Source: Vibrio gazogenes
GTDB taxonomy: Bacteria > Pseudomonadota > Gammaproteobacteria > Enterobacterales > Vibrionaceae
Direction: 5' to 3'
Assembly: GCF_023920225.1 (NCBI RefSeq)
Contig: NZ_CP092587.1
Span: 3,065,709 to 3,129,708, forward strand
DNA: 64,000 nucleotides
The notes under the pieces are model-generated. The model searched no databases. It saw only the letters and a list, made by a program, of their open reading frames with translations, and had not been told where the DNA came from. Position numbers and translations under genes: made by a program. This document shows, in pieces, positions 1-10,296 of the stretch (the stretch's first letter is position 1; every line of letters begins with the position of its first letter).

Positions 1-2348
1 GTTTTGCCTTTATATTTCACTTCCAAAGTTTCTCGGTTATAACGTTTCCCTTTACAGATATCACATGGCACATAGACATCCGGCAGGAAGTGCATTTCCA
101 CTTTAATCACGCCATCACCCTGACATGCTTCACAGCGCCCGCCCCGGACATTAAAGCTGAACCGCCCGGGCTTATAACCTCTGGAACGAGACTCTTGTGT
201 TCCGGCAAATAACTCACGGATCGGCGTAAAGATTCCGGTATACGTTGCAGGATTAGAACGCGGTGTCCGACCAATAGGGCTTTGGTCGATATCAATAACT
301 TTATCAAGCTGATCCAGCCCTTTGATTTTTTTGTAAGGCGCTGGCTCTTCAGCACTGGCACCATTGAGTTCAATGTGGGCAATTTTATAGAACGTATCAT
401 TGATTAAAGTCGATTTACCCGACCCTGAAACGCCGGTTACGCAGGTAAAGAGTCCAATGGGAACCGTCAACGTAACATCTTTGAGATTGTTACCGCTGGC
501 TCCGGAGAGTTCGACAACTTTCTTGGCATCATACGGTATTCTTTGTGCAGGAATGGCTATCGATTTTGCACCACTCAAATATTGTCCGGTCAATGATTCC
601 GGTGTCGCAATCACTTGCTCGACATCGCCCTGAGCAACAATATGTCCGCCATGCACACCGGCTCCCGGCCCAATATCAACAATGTAGTCGGCAGTCCGAA
701 TGGCGTCTTCATCATGTTCAACGACAATCACGGTGTTGCCTAAATCACGCAAGTGCGTCAGCGTTTGCAGTAATCTTTCGTTATCACGTTGATGCAACCC
801 AATCGAAGGTTCATCCAGCACATACATCACCCCGACCAGACCCGCTCCGATTTGGCTTGCTAAGCGAATTCTTTGCGCTTCGCCACCGGACAGCGTTTCG
901 GCGCTGCGAGAGAGATTGAGATAATTCAGGCCGACATTAACCAGAAACCGGAGTCGGTCATTGATCTCTTTCATGACCTTTTCAGCTATTTGTGCTTTTT
1001 GCCCCGTCAATTGCAACGACTCAAAGAAAGTCAGTGCTTCTGCGATACTCAGCTCAACAACTTCAGGAAGCGTGGTTTCATTGACAAACACATGGCGAGC
1101 TTCTTGTCGAAGCCGAGTTCCGTGACAGCTGGCACAAGGTTTAGTCGAGATAAATTTAACCAGATCTTCCCGGACTGAATTCGATTCAGTCTCTCGGTAT
1201 CGCCTTTCGAGATTACTTAGAATTCCCTCAAAAGGATGAGATTTTATCCGGATATCACCGCGATCATTGACATATTTAAACTCAATCGACTGTGTTCCTG
1301 AGCCTTGCAGAACGACATTTTGGATTTTCTTCGGTAATTTTTCGAAAGGCGTCGTCAAATCAAAATTGTAGTGCTCAGCAAGTGACGTCAACATTTGAAA
1401 ATAATAGAAGTTCTTCTTGTCCCAACCACGAATTGCCCCATTTGCCAAACTGAGACTTTTATCCTGAACGACGCGGGATGGATCAAAATATTGTTGCACG
1501 CCTAACCCATCGCAAGAGTGACAGGCACCGGCTGGATTATTAAATGAGAACAGTCGCGGCTCCAGTTCCTGCATACTGTAACCACAATGTGAACAGGCAA
1601 AATTAGATGAAAATACGATTTCATCACCCGCCTCATCCATCGGTGCGACAACCACAATCCCACCGGACAGTTCTAACGCGGTTTCAAAAGACTCAGCCAA
1701 ACGCTGCTGCAAATCTGAACGCACTTTAAAACGGTCGACAATCACCTCAATCGTATGCTTCTTATGAAGTTCTAATGTCGGTGGATCGGAAAGGTCACTG
1801 ATTTCACCATCAATTCTGGCGCGGATAAATCCCTGTGCAGCAAGATTTGCCAGTGTTTTAACATGTTCTCCCTTCCGTTCTTTGACAATGGGAGAAAGCA
1901 ACATCAGCCGAGCCCCTTCCGGAAGCTCAAGAACTTTATCCACCATCTGACTTATCGTCTGTGCAGCCAGCGGGGTATGATGCTCCGGACAGCGGGGCTC
2001 TCCAACCCGGGCATAAAGCAGACGCAGATAATCGTAGATTTCAGTGATAGTACCGACCGTTGAACGCGGGTTATGTGAGGTTGATTTTTGTTCAATAGAA
2101 ATGGCTGGAGACAAACCTTCGATATGATCAACATCGGGTTTTTCCATTAAAGACAGAAACTGTCGGGCATAAGCCGACAGAGACTCAACATAACGTCTTT
2201 GCCCCTCAGCATATAACGTGTCAAAAGCGAGGGAAGACTTTCCTGAACCGGATAACCCAGTGACAACGATGAGTTTGTCACGCGGAAGTGTCAGACTGAT
2301 ATTTTTTAAATTGTGGGTACGAGCGCCCCGAACGTCAATACTATCCAT
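1..2348 (-). CDS. uvrA: UvrABC excinuclease subunit A (partial, C-terminus beyond left edge)
   Basis: UvrA is the DNA-damage-recognition ATPase of nucleotide excision repair; as a dimer it loads UvrB at lesions. The minus-strand frame from the ATG at 2346-2348 stays open to the edge, giving about 782 of the roughly 940 residues usual for the family. The first Walker A motif, GLSGSGKSS, lies at residues 31-39, and the second, GVSGSGKST, at about residue 640 (near 405-435). A zinc-type cysteine pair (CASCHG) and the run KFISTKPC are read near 1110-1160. Only the C-terminal end of the second ATPase domain is missing. A consensus LexA box lies 69 nt upstream of the start, so SOS induction is expected. 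I saw no frameshift in the stretches I translated. Confidence 0.96.
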   Translation of the reverse strand, partial: MDSIDVRGARTHNLKNISLTLPRDKLIVVTGLSGSGKSSLAFDTLYAEGQRRYVESLSAYARQFLSLMEKPDVDHIEGLSPAISIEQKSTSHNPRSTVGTITEIYDYLRLLYARVGEPRCPEHHTPLAAQTISQMVDKVLELPEGARLMLLSPIVKERKGEHVKTLANLAAQGFIRARIDGEISDLSDPPTLELHKKHTIEVIVDRFKVRSDLQQRLAESFETALELSGGIVVVAPMDEAGDEIVFSSNFACSHCGYSMQELEPRLFSFNNPAGACHSCDGLGVQQYFDPSRVVQDKSLSLANGAIRGWDKKNFYYFQMLTSLAEHYNFDLTTPFEKLPKKIQNVVLQGSGTQSIEFKYVNDRGDIRIKSHPFEGILSNLERRYRETESNSVREDLVKFISTKPCASCHGTRLRQEARHVFVNETTLPEVVELSIAEALTFFESLQLTGQKAQIAEKVMKEINDRLRFLVNVGLNYLNLSRSAETLSGGEAQRIRLASQIGAGLVGVMYVLDEPSIGLHQRDNERLLQTLTHLRDLGNTVIVVEHDEDAIRTADYIVDIGPGAGVHGGHIVAQGDVEQVIATPESLTGQYLSGAKSIAIPAQRIPYDAKKVVELSGASGNNLKDVTLTVPIGLFTCVTGVSGSGKSTLINDTFYKIAHIELNGASAEEPAPYKKIKGLDQLDKVIDIDQSPIGRTPRSNPATYTGIFTPIRELFAGTQESRSRGYKPGRFSFNVRGGRCEACQGDGVIKVEMHFLPDVYVPCDICKGKRYNRETLEVKYKGK

Positions 2349-2416
2349 CTTCTATGCTCTGGTAACATGTGGCAATAACCTAGTATTACATAGAGTCAGA
2401 TATGAGCAAAGTATTG

Positions 2417-2432
2417 CTGTATAAAAAAACAG
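2417..2432 (-). promoter_or_regulatory. LexA (SOS) box upstream of uvrA
   Basis: CTGTATAAAAAAACAG matches the LexA consensus CTGT-N8-ACAG exactly, with an AT-only spacer as in strong E. coli boxes. It lies 69 bp before the uvrA start and is the only such site I found between galU and uvrA. It implies damage-inducible uvrA expression. Confidence 0.85.
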
Positions 2433-2440
2433 TATTTTGA

Positions 2441-2471
2441 TAAAAGAATGAGCGCCGGATGTCGCTCATTC
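2441..2471 (-). terminator. Rho-independent terminator after galU
   Basis: A 9-bp perfect stem, GAATGAGCG/CGCTCATTC, with an 8-nt loop begins 16 nt past the galU stop. On the minus strand it is followed by a T-rich tract (TTTTATCAAAATA). It separates galU transcription from the LexA-controlled uvrA promoter just downstream. Confidence 0.75.
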
Positions 2472-2486
2472 TCGCGGGTCGTTAGA

Positions 2487-3374
2487 TCAAGCTGAAACCG
2501 CTTGTTCACCTTTCTGCGTTGAATGTTTATTGAGTTCAACTTGATCCGGATTCTTCTGATAAAGATGTTCAAAACAGTAGTTCGTGGCTTCAATATAACC
2601 TTCGACACTCCCACAATCGAAACGATGTCCTTTAAATTTATAGGCCAGCACGCAACCAGATTTCGCCTGTTTTAGCAAAGCATCGGTAATTTGAATTTCT
2701 CCACCTTTACCCGGTTCGGTTTGTTCGATTAAGTCGAAGATATCCGGCGTCAGAATATAACGACCAATAATGGCCAGATTACTTGGAGCAGCACCCGCCT
2801 CTGGTTTTTCAACCATATCATCGACCCGGAACAGATCATCTTTGATCATTTCACCAGCAATCACACCGTACTTGTGTGTTTCATCTTCAGGTACTTCCTG
2901 CACCGCGACGATTGAACAGCGGAATTGTTTGAACAACGCCACCATTTGGGCAAGAACACCATCTCCTTCACTGACACACAGGTCATCAGCAAGTACAACA
3001 GCAAACGGCTCATCTCCGACGAGTTCCCGACCGGTAAGAATGGCATGACCCAACCCTTTCATTTCACGTTGACGAATATAAGTAAAATTCGTGGTTTCAA
3101 TGATTTTACGAATATCGACAAGCAACTTTTCTTTGTTGGTTCCCTTAATCTGGTGCTCCAGTTCATAGTTCATATCAAAATGATCCATGATCGAGTGCTT
3201 TCCTCGCCCAGTCACAATACACATCCCATTCATGCCTGCCTGAATTGCCTCATCAACCCCGTACTCGATCAAAGGTTTGTTCACGACCGGCATCATTTCT
3301 TTCGGCATTGATTTAGTTGCGGGCAAAAAACGGGTTCCATAGCCGGCTGCAGGGAAGAGACATTTTTTAATCAT
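2487..3374 (-). CDS. galU: UTP-glucose-1-phosphate uridylyltransferase
   Basis: GalU makes UDP-glucose from UTP and glucose-1-phosphate in the cytosol, feeding LPS, capsule and exopolysaccharide synthesis. The 295-residue protein has the usual family length. It opens with the nucleotide-binding signature FPAAGYGTRFLPATKSMPKE at residues 7-26 and carries VLADDL in the sugar-nucleotide site, then VEKP and GGEIQITDAL. The start is the ATG at 3372-3374. It lies between uvrA and a LuxR-type regulator on the same strand. My recollection is that V. cholerae has the same uvrA-galU-qstR-ssb order, which supports a Vibrio assignment. Confidence 0.96.
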   Translation of the reverse strand: MIKKCLFPAAGYGTRFLPATKSMPKEMMPVVNKPLIEYGVDEAIQAGMNGMCIVTGRGKHSIMDHFDMNYELEHQIKGTNKEKLLVDIRKIIETTNFTYIRQREMKGLGHAILTGRELVGDEPFAVVLADDLCVSEGDGVLAQMVALFKQFRCSIVAVQEVPEDETHKYGVIAGEMIKDDLFRVDDMVEKPEAGAAPSNLAIIGRYILTPDIFDLIEQTEPGKGGEIQITDALLKQAKSGCVLAYKFKGHRFDCGSVEGYIEATNYCFEHLYQKNPDQVELNKHSTQKGEQAVSA

Positions 3375-3491
3375 ATTTCATTACCTTGTTGTATTCAGGT
3401 TTTCCATCAACTTTATTCACTGTATCACGACTTACTCAGCAGGGTGATTTAGGGATTGAAAAGATACCGTCAAATCATACTACTGACTCAT

Positions 3492-4139
3492 TTATGAGAC
3501 TAGATTCTGTTTTGCCCATGTTGTGGCTTGAGTGCGGTTTTTCACAGAGATTTTCTTAAAAATCTGATACAAATGTGATTTGACCGTAAATTCACTGATA
3601 AACAGATTATCTGCAATTTGTGTGTTCGATGCCCCCGTTTTCAGACAACGCAGGATTTCCAACTCTCTAGACGTCAAAGATATCGCCGCACTGACATTTT
3701 TATTGTTAAATAAATGGCGATAGTAATGAAGAAGCTGGCCACAAATATGTCGCGGTAAATAAATTTGCCCCTCTCGGATTTCGCGCAACGCAGCAATGAT
3801 CAATTCAATCGGATCACTACGATAAAACAGCCCTTTCAAATTACCGAGCTGGAGAAGCTCTTCTGTTCTCGGGCGCTTCTCAACATTGATAACTACGGTT
3901 TCGAGGCACAAATCCAGTGCGTCATCCATATTCAAGCGGGATAGCAATACTTCTTTTTGTTGATAATCAAACAGGAGTATTTTGTGCCGATCGGTCTGAT
4001 GAGACAGCATAAATTGCCGGGGTTGAATTTTGGGGAGTATCTGTCCTAGTGCGACCTCGATTTCATGATAGAGCGTTGAGGGTTCTTGATTATCGGGATA
4101 GAGGACATAAAGCACTCTGCTGTAATTTGATCTTTTCAT
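3492..4139 (-). CDS. qstR: LuxR-family regulator, probable QstR (competence/T6SS regulator)
   Basis: This 215-residue protein has an atypical receiver-like N-terminal half and a C-terminal LuxR/GerE helix-turn-helix at about residues 150-210 (LTSRELEILRCLKTGASNTQ, then FISEFTVKSHLYQIFKKI). In V. cholerae the regulator between galU and ssb is QstR, which links TfoX and HapR quorum sensing to DNA-uptake and type VI secretion genes. I assign QstR from that position and the CsgD/VpsT-like architecture. The N-terminal half lacks an obvious phosphorylatable Asp context, as expected for this subgroup. The alternative is another CsgD/VpsT-type regulator. It reads divergently from ssb. Confidence 0.8.
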   Translation of the reverse strand: MKRSNYSRVLYVLYPDNQEPSTLYHEIEVALGQILPKIQPRQFMLSHQTDRHKILLFDYQQKEVLLSRLNMDDALDLCLETVVINVEKRPRTEELLQLGNLKGLFYRSDPIELIIAALREIREGQIYLPRHICGQLLHYYRHLFNNKNVSAAISLTSRELEILRCLKTGASNTQIADNLFISEFTVKSHLYQIFKKISVKNRTQATTWAKQNLVS

Positions 4140-4343
4140 AGGTCTGTCGGTGTGCTGATGGAATATCGAACAACATGCCAGAACAGAAAAAACTCTTCTA
4201 ATTCAATCAATTGTTTATCGTGCAACGTCTTGCGACCTTGAAAATATGAAGTCTATCAGTTTTAAAAAAATCGAGTGGGATTGAAAAAGTGGTGTAATTT
4301 CCGAGACTTTTAGATGAATTGCGATCAGAATTCAGTAAGGTAG

Positions 4344-4371
4344 TTGAGACCTTTATCAAGCGTGGTATCCT
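4344..4371 (+). promoter_or_regulatory. Candidate sigma-70 promoter for ssb
   Basis: TTGAGA (4344-4349) and TATCCT (4366-4371) are separated by 16 nt, about 40 nt before the ssb start. This is a reasonable but not strong -35/-10 pair found by eye. No LexA box was found in the qstR-ssb gap, unlike E. coli where uvrA and ssb share one. Confidence 0.4.
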
Positions 4372-4411
4372 ATGCGCTGAATAGATACATCATGAGATGA
4401 CGGAGCAAAGC

Positions 4412-4948
4412 ATGGCAAGCCGTGGAGTAAACAAAGTTATATTAGTTGGGAACCTTGGAAGTGATCCTGAAGTTCGTTACATGCCAAGTGGCGGTGCAGT
4501 TGCGAACATCACGATTGCAACATCGGAAACATGGCGCGATAAGACAACGGGTGAGCAAAGAGAAAAAACCGAGTGGCACCGTGTCGCCCTGTTCGGAAAG
4601 TTGGCAGAAGTCGCAGGAGAATACCTACGCAAAGGTTCTCAGGTATATATTGAAGGACAGCTGCAAACGCGGAAATGGCAGGATCAAAGCGGTCAGGAGC
4701 GTTATACAACTGAAGTTGTTGTTCAAGGGTTTAACGGTGTGATGCAAATGCTAGGTGGTCGCCAAGGCTCTGGTGGTCAAACGCAGTCTCAGCCGGGGAT
4801 GCAAGCTCAACAACAAAACAGTGGATGGGGACAGCCTCAACAGCCGCAATCACAAGCAGCGCATCAGCAGCAACCTCAGCAACAATCGACACCACAACCA
4901 CAATACAATGAACCACCAATGGATTTCGATGACGATATTCCATTCTAA
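4412..4948 (+). CDS. ssb: Single-stranded DNA-binding protein
   Basis: SSB coats single-stranded DNA in replication, recombination and repair. The OB fold spans about residues 1-110, beginning [17 protein letters not shown] Gln/Pro/Gly-rich disordered linker follows, ending in the acidic tip DFDDDIPF that binds partner proteins. I chose the ATG at 4412 over the in-frame ATG at 4397 because a GGAG ribosome site lies 6 nt before 4412 and the product then begins like other gamma-proteobacterial SSBs (178 residues). It is divergent from qstR and ends before a strong bidirectional terminator shared with metH. Confidence 0.97.
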   Translation: MASRGVNKVILVGNLGSDPEVRYMPSGGAVANITIATSETWRDKTTGEQREKTEWHRVALFGKLAEVAGEYLRKGSQVYIEGQLQTRKWQDQSGQERYTTEVVVQGFNGVMQMLGGRQGSGGQTQSQPGMQAQQQNSGWGQPQQPQSQAAHQQQPQQQSTPQPQYNEPPMDFDDDIPF

Positions 4949-4991
4949 GCTTATGTTTTTAATACCCTGACTATCGGGTAAATCATATAAC

Positions 4992-5020
4992 AATAAGGCC
5001 CCGCACTGCGGGGTCTTATT
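4992..5020. terminator. Bidirectional terminator between ssb and metH
   Basis: A near-perfect hairpin with GC core CCCCGC/GCGGGG and flanking AATAAG/CTTATT arms lies between the convergent ends of ssb and metH. It can serve both strands. Confidence 0.85.
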
Positions 5021-5044
5021 GTTACTCAGTCATGCCAAAATTGG

Positions 5045-8000
5045 TTATGCCATATTCGGTGCAAGCCATTTTTCAGCGTCTTCCCGCTCCCAACCTTTTC
5101 GTTCAACATAGCTCAGCAGTTGATCTTCCTGAATCCTCGCCACAGCAAAATAGCGGGAATCGGGATGAGAGAAATACCAGCCAGACACAGATGCACCAGG
5201 CCACATTGCATAACTTGTTGTTAAAGACATCCCGATCTTTTCTTCAACTTGAAGCATGTCCCAGATGGTGGCTTTTTCCGTATGCTCCGGACAAGCAGGG
5301 TAACCGGGAGCAGGCCTGATACCCTGATACTTTTCTCGGATCAATTCATCATTCGTCAAACGCTCATCCGCGGCATAACCCCAGATCTCTTTGCGCACCC
5401 GTTCATGCAAGTATTCAGCAAATGCTTCAGCCAATCGGTCGGCAACAGCTTGAACCATGATGGCATTGTAATCGTCGCCTTGCGCTTTATATGCATCGGC
5501 CAGTTCTCGTTCACCGATTCCACCCGTGACAGCAAAAGCACCAATCCAGTCTTTTTTACCACTGCTCTTTGGTGCAATGTAGTCAGACAGACAATAGTTA
5601 TACCCTTTCGGCTTTTGTGTTTGCTGCCGCAAGTGGTGTAAACGATGGGCGACATCTTGACGAGATTCATCATGATAAACTTCAATATCATCACCAACAC
5701 TTGCCGCAGGGAACAAAGCACAAATGCCTCGTGCTTTCATGAGACCTTCGCGCTCAACGCGATCGAGAAATTCATTAGCATCATTGAACAGACGACGCGC
5801 CTCTTCGCCCACCTCTTCATGATCCAGAATAGCCGGGTACTTGCCCATCAGTGACCACGTCATAAAAAATGGTGTCCAGTCGATATAACGACGTAATATC
5901 CCAATATCAAAATCATCAAATACGTGTACACCACTTTTCACCGGTACAGGTGGCGTATAATTGTCCCAATCAATCGCGACACGATTCGCCTGCGCTTCCT
6001 CCAGTGTGACCGGGCGGGTTTTAGGCGTTTTACGGGCATGTTGATCCCGCGTCCGTTCATAGTCAATATTCAGCTTCTCAACAAACCCCGGCCGTAACTC
6101 ATTCGAAAGCAAAGATGTACAAACACCAACTGCCCGGGAGGCATTGTTTACATAAACCACTGGTTGATGGTAATTTTGCTCAATCTTCACCGCTGTATGC
6201 GCCTTCGATGTTGTTGCACCACCAATCAGCAACGGCAGCTCAAACCCCTGCCGTTCCATTTCTTTGGCAACATGAACCATCTCATCTAATGATGGCGTAA
6301 TTAATCCAGATAAACCGACAATATCAACCTGCTCTTCTTTCGCAACTTTGAGTATCTGTTCACAAGAAACCATCACCCCAAGATCAATGATCTCATAGTT
6401 GTTACATTGCAATACAACACCGACGATATTTTTCCCAATATCGTGTACGTCACCCTTCACGGTGGCCAGCAATATTTTTCCGTTGGTACTGCCGACTTGT
6501 TTCTCCGCATTTATGTACGGTTCAAGAAAGGCAACCGCCTGTTTCATCACCCGAGCCGATTTAACCACCTGAGGGAGAAACATTTTCCCTTCACCGAACA
6601 AATCTCCGACGACGTTCATCCCATCCATGAGAGGACCTTCGATCACTTCTAATGGTTTCGACGCTTGTTGTCTCGCTTCTTCTGTATCTTCAGTAATAAA
6701 CTCCGTAATACCTTTCACTAATGCATGTTCAAGACGCTTAGAAACAGGCCATGTCCGCCATTCTAATGCTGAGGCATCGTCCGCTTTACCCACCGCATTT
6801 TCACGATACTCATCTGCAATTTCCAGCAAACGCTCCGTACCGTCATCTCTTCGATTGAGAATGACATCTTCAACCGCATTCCTCAGTTTTTCAGGCACAT
6901 TGTCATAGATCTCAAGCTGACCGGCATTGACGATCCCCATATCCATACCATTCTTAAAACAGTGATAAAGGAATACGGCATGAATCGCTTCCCGCACATA
7001 GTTGTTGCCGCGAAATGAGAAAGAAACATTCGAAACTCCACCCGAGACCATCGCATAAGGCAGTTCTCTTTTGATATCACCGACAGCATTAATAAAATCA
7101 ACCGCATAGTTGTTATGGTCGTCAATCCCCGTTGCAACGGCGAAAATATTGGGATCAAAGATGATATCTTCCGGAGGAAAACCAACCTCATCAACGAGTA
7201 TGCGATAAGCTTTGGTACAAATTTCAATTTTCCTCTCGCGGGTATCTGCCTGACCCATTTCATCAAATGCCATCACAACGACGGCTGCACCATAGCGACG
7301 AATCAATTTAGCCTGATGAACAAATTTATCTCTGCCTTCTTTCAAAGAAATTGAATTCACAATCCCTTTGCCCTGAATACATTTTAATCCGGATTCGATG
7401 ACCTCCCATTTGGATGAGTCAACCATCACCGGAACTTTGGAAATGTCAGGCTCAGAAGCACACAAATTTAAGAAACGTGTCATACAGGCTTCCGCATCGA
7501 GCATTCCTTCATCCATGTTGATATCAATAATCTGAGCACCATTTTCGACTTGTTGTCTGGCAACATCTAAAGCTTCATCGTACTGCTCTTCTTTAATGAG
7601 ACGTTTAAATCTGGCCGAACCCGTTACGTTTGTCCGTTCTCCGACATTGACAAAAAGCGAGTCCTTCTCAATCAACAGCGGCTCTAATCCTGATAATCGA
7701 CATGCTATGGGAATATCTGGTAAGGAACGAGGTGCAACCCCTTCTACAGCTAACGCGATATGACGGATATGCTCAGGAGTCGTCCCACAACATCCACCGA
7801 CTAAATTCAAGAAACCGGCCCTGGCCCACTCACCGATATGCTCCGCCATCTCTTCGGGAGACAGATCATATTCACCGAAAGCATTGGGTAATCCGGCATT
7901 GGGGTGAGCTGAGATAAAAGATTCAGAAATTCGGGATAATTCTTCAACATAAGGCCGCAATTCATCGGGACCAAGCGCACAATTTAATCCGAATGATAAG

Positions 8001-8719
8001 GGCTGAACATGGCGTAGTGAGTTATAAAATGCCTCTGTTGTCTGGCCAGATAGGGTTCGGCCGGAAGCATCGGTAATGGTGCCGGAAATCATAACAGGCA
8101 AAGTCGTATTTAATTCTTCAAACACGCTATCAACAGCGAAGGCACAAGCTTTCGCATTCAACGTATCAAAGATTGTTTCCAGCATAATCAGATCAACACC
8201 ACCTTTAATCAGGGCACGAGTCGATTCAGAATAAGCTTTGACTAAACTATCAAAAGTGACGTTACGAAACCCCGGATCATTCACATCAGGAGAAATAGAA
8301 CATGTCCGGTTAGTCGGCCCCAGTACACCTGCAACATAGCGAGGGCGATCCGGGGTTTTCGCGGTCCATTGATCTGCCGTCTCCCGAGCCAACTGAGCAG
8401 CGGCAAAGTTGATCTCTTCACTATATGACTGCATATCATAGTCAGCCATAGCAATGGCGGTTGCGTTGAATGTATTAGTTTCAAGAATATCAGCGCCCGC
8501 TTCAAGATAACTCGAATGAATTTCTTTAATTAAATCGGGTTGGGTCAACACAAGAAGATCATTATTACCTTTTACATCGCAGTGCCAGTCAGCAAAACGT
8601 TCTCCGCGATAATCATCCTCTTGTAAGTTGTATCCCTGAATCATGGTGCCCATACCACCATCGATCAATAAAATACGTTGTTGAAGCTGCTTTGCTATCC
8701 GATGCTTTATACAAGTCAC
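5045..8719 (-). CDS. metH: Cobalamin-dependent methionine synthase
   Basis: MetH transfers the methyl group of methyltetrahydrofolate to homocysteine through methylcobalamin. The 1224 residues match the family length (about 1227). The order is: homocysteine domain (1-330) with zinc cysteines in GLNCALG and GGCCGTT; pterin domain (about 350-615); B12 cap; B12-binding domain with DVHDIG (lower axial His near 757) and [11 protein letters not shown]; and the C-terminal AdoMet reactivation domain with [12 protein letters not shown]. The start codon is GTG at 8717-8719. It is transcribed away from the antiporter gene, and a tandem MetJ operator sits 49 nt upstream. No B12 or SAM riboswitch is evident in the short leader. 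Confidence 0.97.
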   Translation of the reverse strand: MTCIKHRIAKQLQQRILLIDGGMGTMIQGYNLQEDDYRGERFADWHCDVKGNNDLLVLTQPDLIKEIHSSYLEAGADILETNTFNATAIAMADYDMQSYSEEINFAAAQLARETADQWTAKTPDRPRYVAGVLGPTNRTCSISPDVNDPGFRNVTFDSLVKAYSESTRALIKGGVDLIMLETIFDTLNAKACAFAVDSVFEELNTTLPVMISGTITDASGRTLSGQTTEAFYNSLRHVQPLSFGLNCALGPDELRPYVEELSRISESFISAHPNAGLPNAFGEYDLSPEEMAEHIGEWARAGFLNLVGGCCGTTPEHIRHIALAVEGVAPRSLPDIPIACRLSGLEPLLIEKDSLFVNVGERTNVTGSARFKRLIKEEQYDEALDVARQQVENGAQIIDINMDEGMLDAEACMTRFLNLCASEPDISKVPVMVDSSKWEVIESGLKCIQGKGIVNSISLKEGRDKFVHQAKLIRRYGAAVVVMAFDEMGQADTRERKIEICTKAYRILVDEVGFPPEDIIFDPNIFAVATGIDDHNNYAVDFINAVGDIKRELPYAMVSGGVSNVSFSFRGNNYVREAIHAVFLYHCFKNGMDMGIVNAGQLEIYDNVPEKLRNAVEDVILNRRDDGTERLLEIADEYRENAVGKADDASALEWRTWPVSKRLEHALVKGITEFITEDTEEARQQASKPLEVIEGPLMDGMNVVGDLFGEGKMFLPQVVKSARVMKQAVAFLEPYINAEKQVGSTNGKILLATVKGDVHDIGKNIVGVVLQCNNYEIIDLGVMVSCEQILKVAKEEQVDIVGLSGLITPSLDEMVHVAKEMERQGFELPLLIGGATTSKAHTAVKIEQNYHQPVVYVNNASRAVGVCTSLLSNELRPGFVEKLNIDYERTRDQHARKTPKTRPVTLEEAQANRVAIDWDNYTPPVPVKSGVHVFDDFDIGILRRYIDWTPFFMTWSLMGKYPAILDHEEVGEEARRLFNDANEFLDRVEREGLMKARGICALFPAASVGDDIEVYHDESRQDVAHRLHHLRQQTQKPKGYNYCLSDYIAPKSSGKKDWIGAFAVTGGIGERELADAYKAQGDDYNAIMVQAVADRLAEAFAEYLHERVRKEIWGYAADERLTNDELIREKYQGIRPAPGYPACPEHTEKATIWDMLQVEEKIGMSLTTSYAMWPGASVSGWYFSHPDSRYFAVARIQEDQLLSYVERKGWEREDAEKWLAPNMA

Positions 8720-8767
8720 TTTTTTCGCCCTATCCCTGCTTTTTGTTCATCCTACCACACAATCATT

Positions 8768-8791
8768 AGAAATCTAGACGTCTATACGGTT
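8768..8791 (-). promoter_or_regulatory. Tandem met boxes (MetJ operator) upstream of metH
   Basis: Three contiguous octamers are read here: AGAAATCT (6/8), AGACGTCT (8/8) and ATACGGTT (5/8) against the met-box consensus AGACGTCT. MetJ binds arrays of two or more adjacent 8-bp boxes, so this is a convincing operator. It lies 49-72 nt before the metH start, where a promoter is expected. It could in principle also affect the divergent antiporter gene 119 nt away. Confidence 0.75.
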
Positions 8792-8909
8792 ATATGGTAG
8801 AACAATTTAACCGAAAAGAGATCTTCTCACGACCAGAAAAAGTGATTGCTATTTATCCGACATCAAAGGAAAATTTCAGCCTCCGTGTTCAAGATGTGAA
8901 GAGAAAAAA

Positions 8910-10226
8910 ATGTCGGTCTACCATACACTATGCTTTCTTGCTGCTGCTGCAATGCTGATTGCTTTTTTAAACAGTAAAATAAGTAAGATGCAAACCACTA
9001 TCGCGATTACTGCTGGTTCAATGATGCTATCTTTACTGATCTTAATTGCTGGTCAAAATAATTGGTTCCATTTGACCCAAATTGCAACAACGACCATGAG
9101 TAGTATCAACTTTGAAAACTTTCTTCTCAAAGGTATTTTAGGGTTTCTTCTTTTTGCCGGTGGTCTGGGCATCAAACTCCCTAACTTAAGGGATCAGAAG
9201 TGGGAGATCGCTATACTTGCTCTTGGTGCCACACTTTTCTCAACTTTCTTTATCGGTTTCTCTTTATATGGCATCTGTCAATTGATCGGGATTCAGTTTG
9301 ATCTAGTGTACTGCCTACTATTTGGTGCGCTGATCTCTCCGACTGACCCGATAGCTGTTCTCGCCATTGTGAAAAAGCTGAATGCCCCCAAGAGAATATC
9401 AACGCAAATTGAAGGTGAGTCCTTATTTAACGATGGTTTCGGCTTAGTCATCTTCGTCACGATATTTACGATTGCTTTCGGTTCAGAGCCGCCAACGGTT
9501 ATCAGTGTTTCCCAATTGTTTATGCAAGAAGCGATTGGCGGTATAGCATATGGCTTCGTTCTGGGAATGATCTTCCATTATCTTATCAGTGCGACTGATG
9601 ACCATTCGATGGAGTTATTACTCACAATCGGTATTCCCACAGCCGGTTACGCATTTGCCGAAATTCTTCATGTATCAGGCCCGCTGGCAATGGTTGTCTC
9701 TGGAATTATGATTGGTAACTGGACGCGGTTTATCGGTTTTTCCAAAGAGAGTGAAGAACATTTGGATCATTTCTGGGAACTCGTTGATGAATTCCTCAAT
9801 GGTGTGCTTTTCCTTTTAATCGGGATGTCGATGCTACTTTTCAGATTCCACGAAGAAGATTGGATCATGATGGCGATTGCTGTCCCATTGGTACTGCTAG
9901 CACGCTATTTAAGTGTTTACGTGTCATATATCGGATTCAAACGTTACCGCAAGTACAACCGATGGTCAGTGAAAATATTAACTTGGGGTGGACTTCGCGG
10001 TGGATTGGCGTTAGCAATGGCACTTTCTATTCCATCGGGTGTTCTTATCATTCCGGAAAAGCTTATTGATGTGAAAGAAATTATTCTGGTAATGACTTAT
10101 GCTGTTGTTGTCTTCTCAATTCTGGTTCAGGGGTCAACCATTACACCAATGGTTGAGAAAGCCAAAAAAGTAGAACTCGATAAAGAAATAGAAGAAGCAG
10201 CTCAAGCTAAAGAAAATCAGGTTTAA
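8910..10226 (+). CDS. Na+/H+ antiporter, CPA1 (NhaP) family
   Basis: This is an inner-membrane cation:proton antiporter of 438 residues with about 12-13 predicted membrane helices. Family signatures are GALISPTDPIAV (about residues 138-149), EGESLFNDGFGLV with the conserved Asn-Asp pair of the ion site (about 168-180), and GGLRGGLALAMALSIP near residue 355. A charged tail follows residue 415. It should exchange Na+ (or K+) for H+ in pH and salt homeostasis, which is typical for marine vibrios. The start is the ATG at 8910 with a weak purine-rich AAGAGAA upstream. It is divergent from metH and ends at a strong hairpin. I cannot assign ion specificity by reading. Confidence 0.9.
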   Translation: MSVYHTLCFLAAAAMLIAFLNSKISKMQTTIAITAGSMMLSLLILIAGQNNWFHLTQIATTTMSSINFENFLLKGILGFLLFAGGLGIKLPNLRDQKWEIAILALGATLFSTFFIGFSLYGICQLIGIQFDLVYCLLFGALISPTDPIAVLAIVKKLNAPKRISTQIEGESLFNDGFGLVIFVTIFTIAFGSEPPTVISVSQLFMQEAIGGIAYGFVLGMIFHYLISATDDHSMELLLTIGIPTAGYAFAEILHVSGPLAMVVSGIMIGNWTRFIGFSKESEEHLDHFWELVDEFLNGVLFLLIGMSMLLFRFHEEDWIMMAIAVPLVLLARYLSVYVSYIGFKRYRKYNRWSVKILTWGGLRGGLALAMALSIPSGVLIIPEKLIDVKEIILVMTYAVVVFSILVQGSTITPMVEKAKKVELDKEIEEAAQAKENQV

Positions 10227-10233
10227 TAGATTC

Positions 10234-10263
10234 AAAAAAGATGGTTCACGAGCGTGAACCATC
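10234..10263. terminator. Bidirectional terminator between antiporter gene and pldA
   Basis: A 10-bp perfect stem, GATGGTTCAC/GTGAACCATC, with a 4-nt loop lies between convergent genes. The run of A's before it gives a U-tract on the minus-strand transcript, and a weaker TTAAAAATAAA follows on the plus side. Confidence 0.8.
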
Positions 10264-10296
10264 TTAAAAATAAAGTAGAGATCCCAATACAATTCA

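Noticed and set aside
4140..4411. LexA box for ssb
   Set aside because: No CTGT-N8-ACAG was found; the nearest LexA site belongs to uvrA at 2417-2432.
8692..8767. B12 or SAM riboswitch in the metH leader
   Set aside because: The region is too short and lacks recognisable conserved riboswitch boxes; the met-box array explains regulation better.
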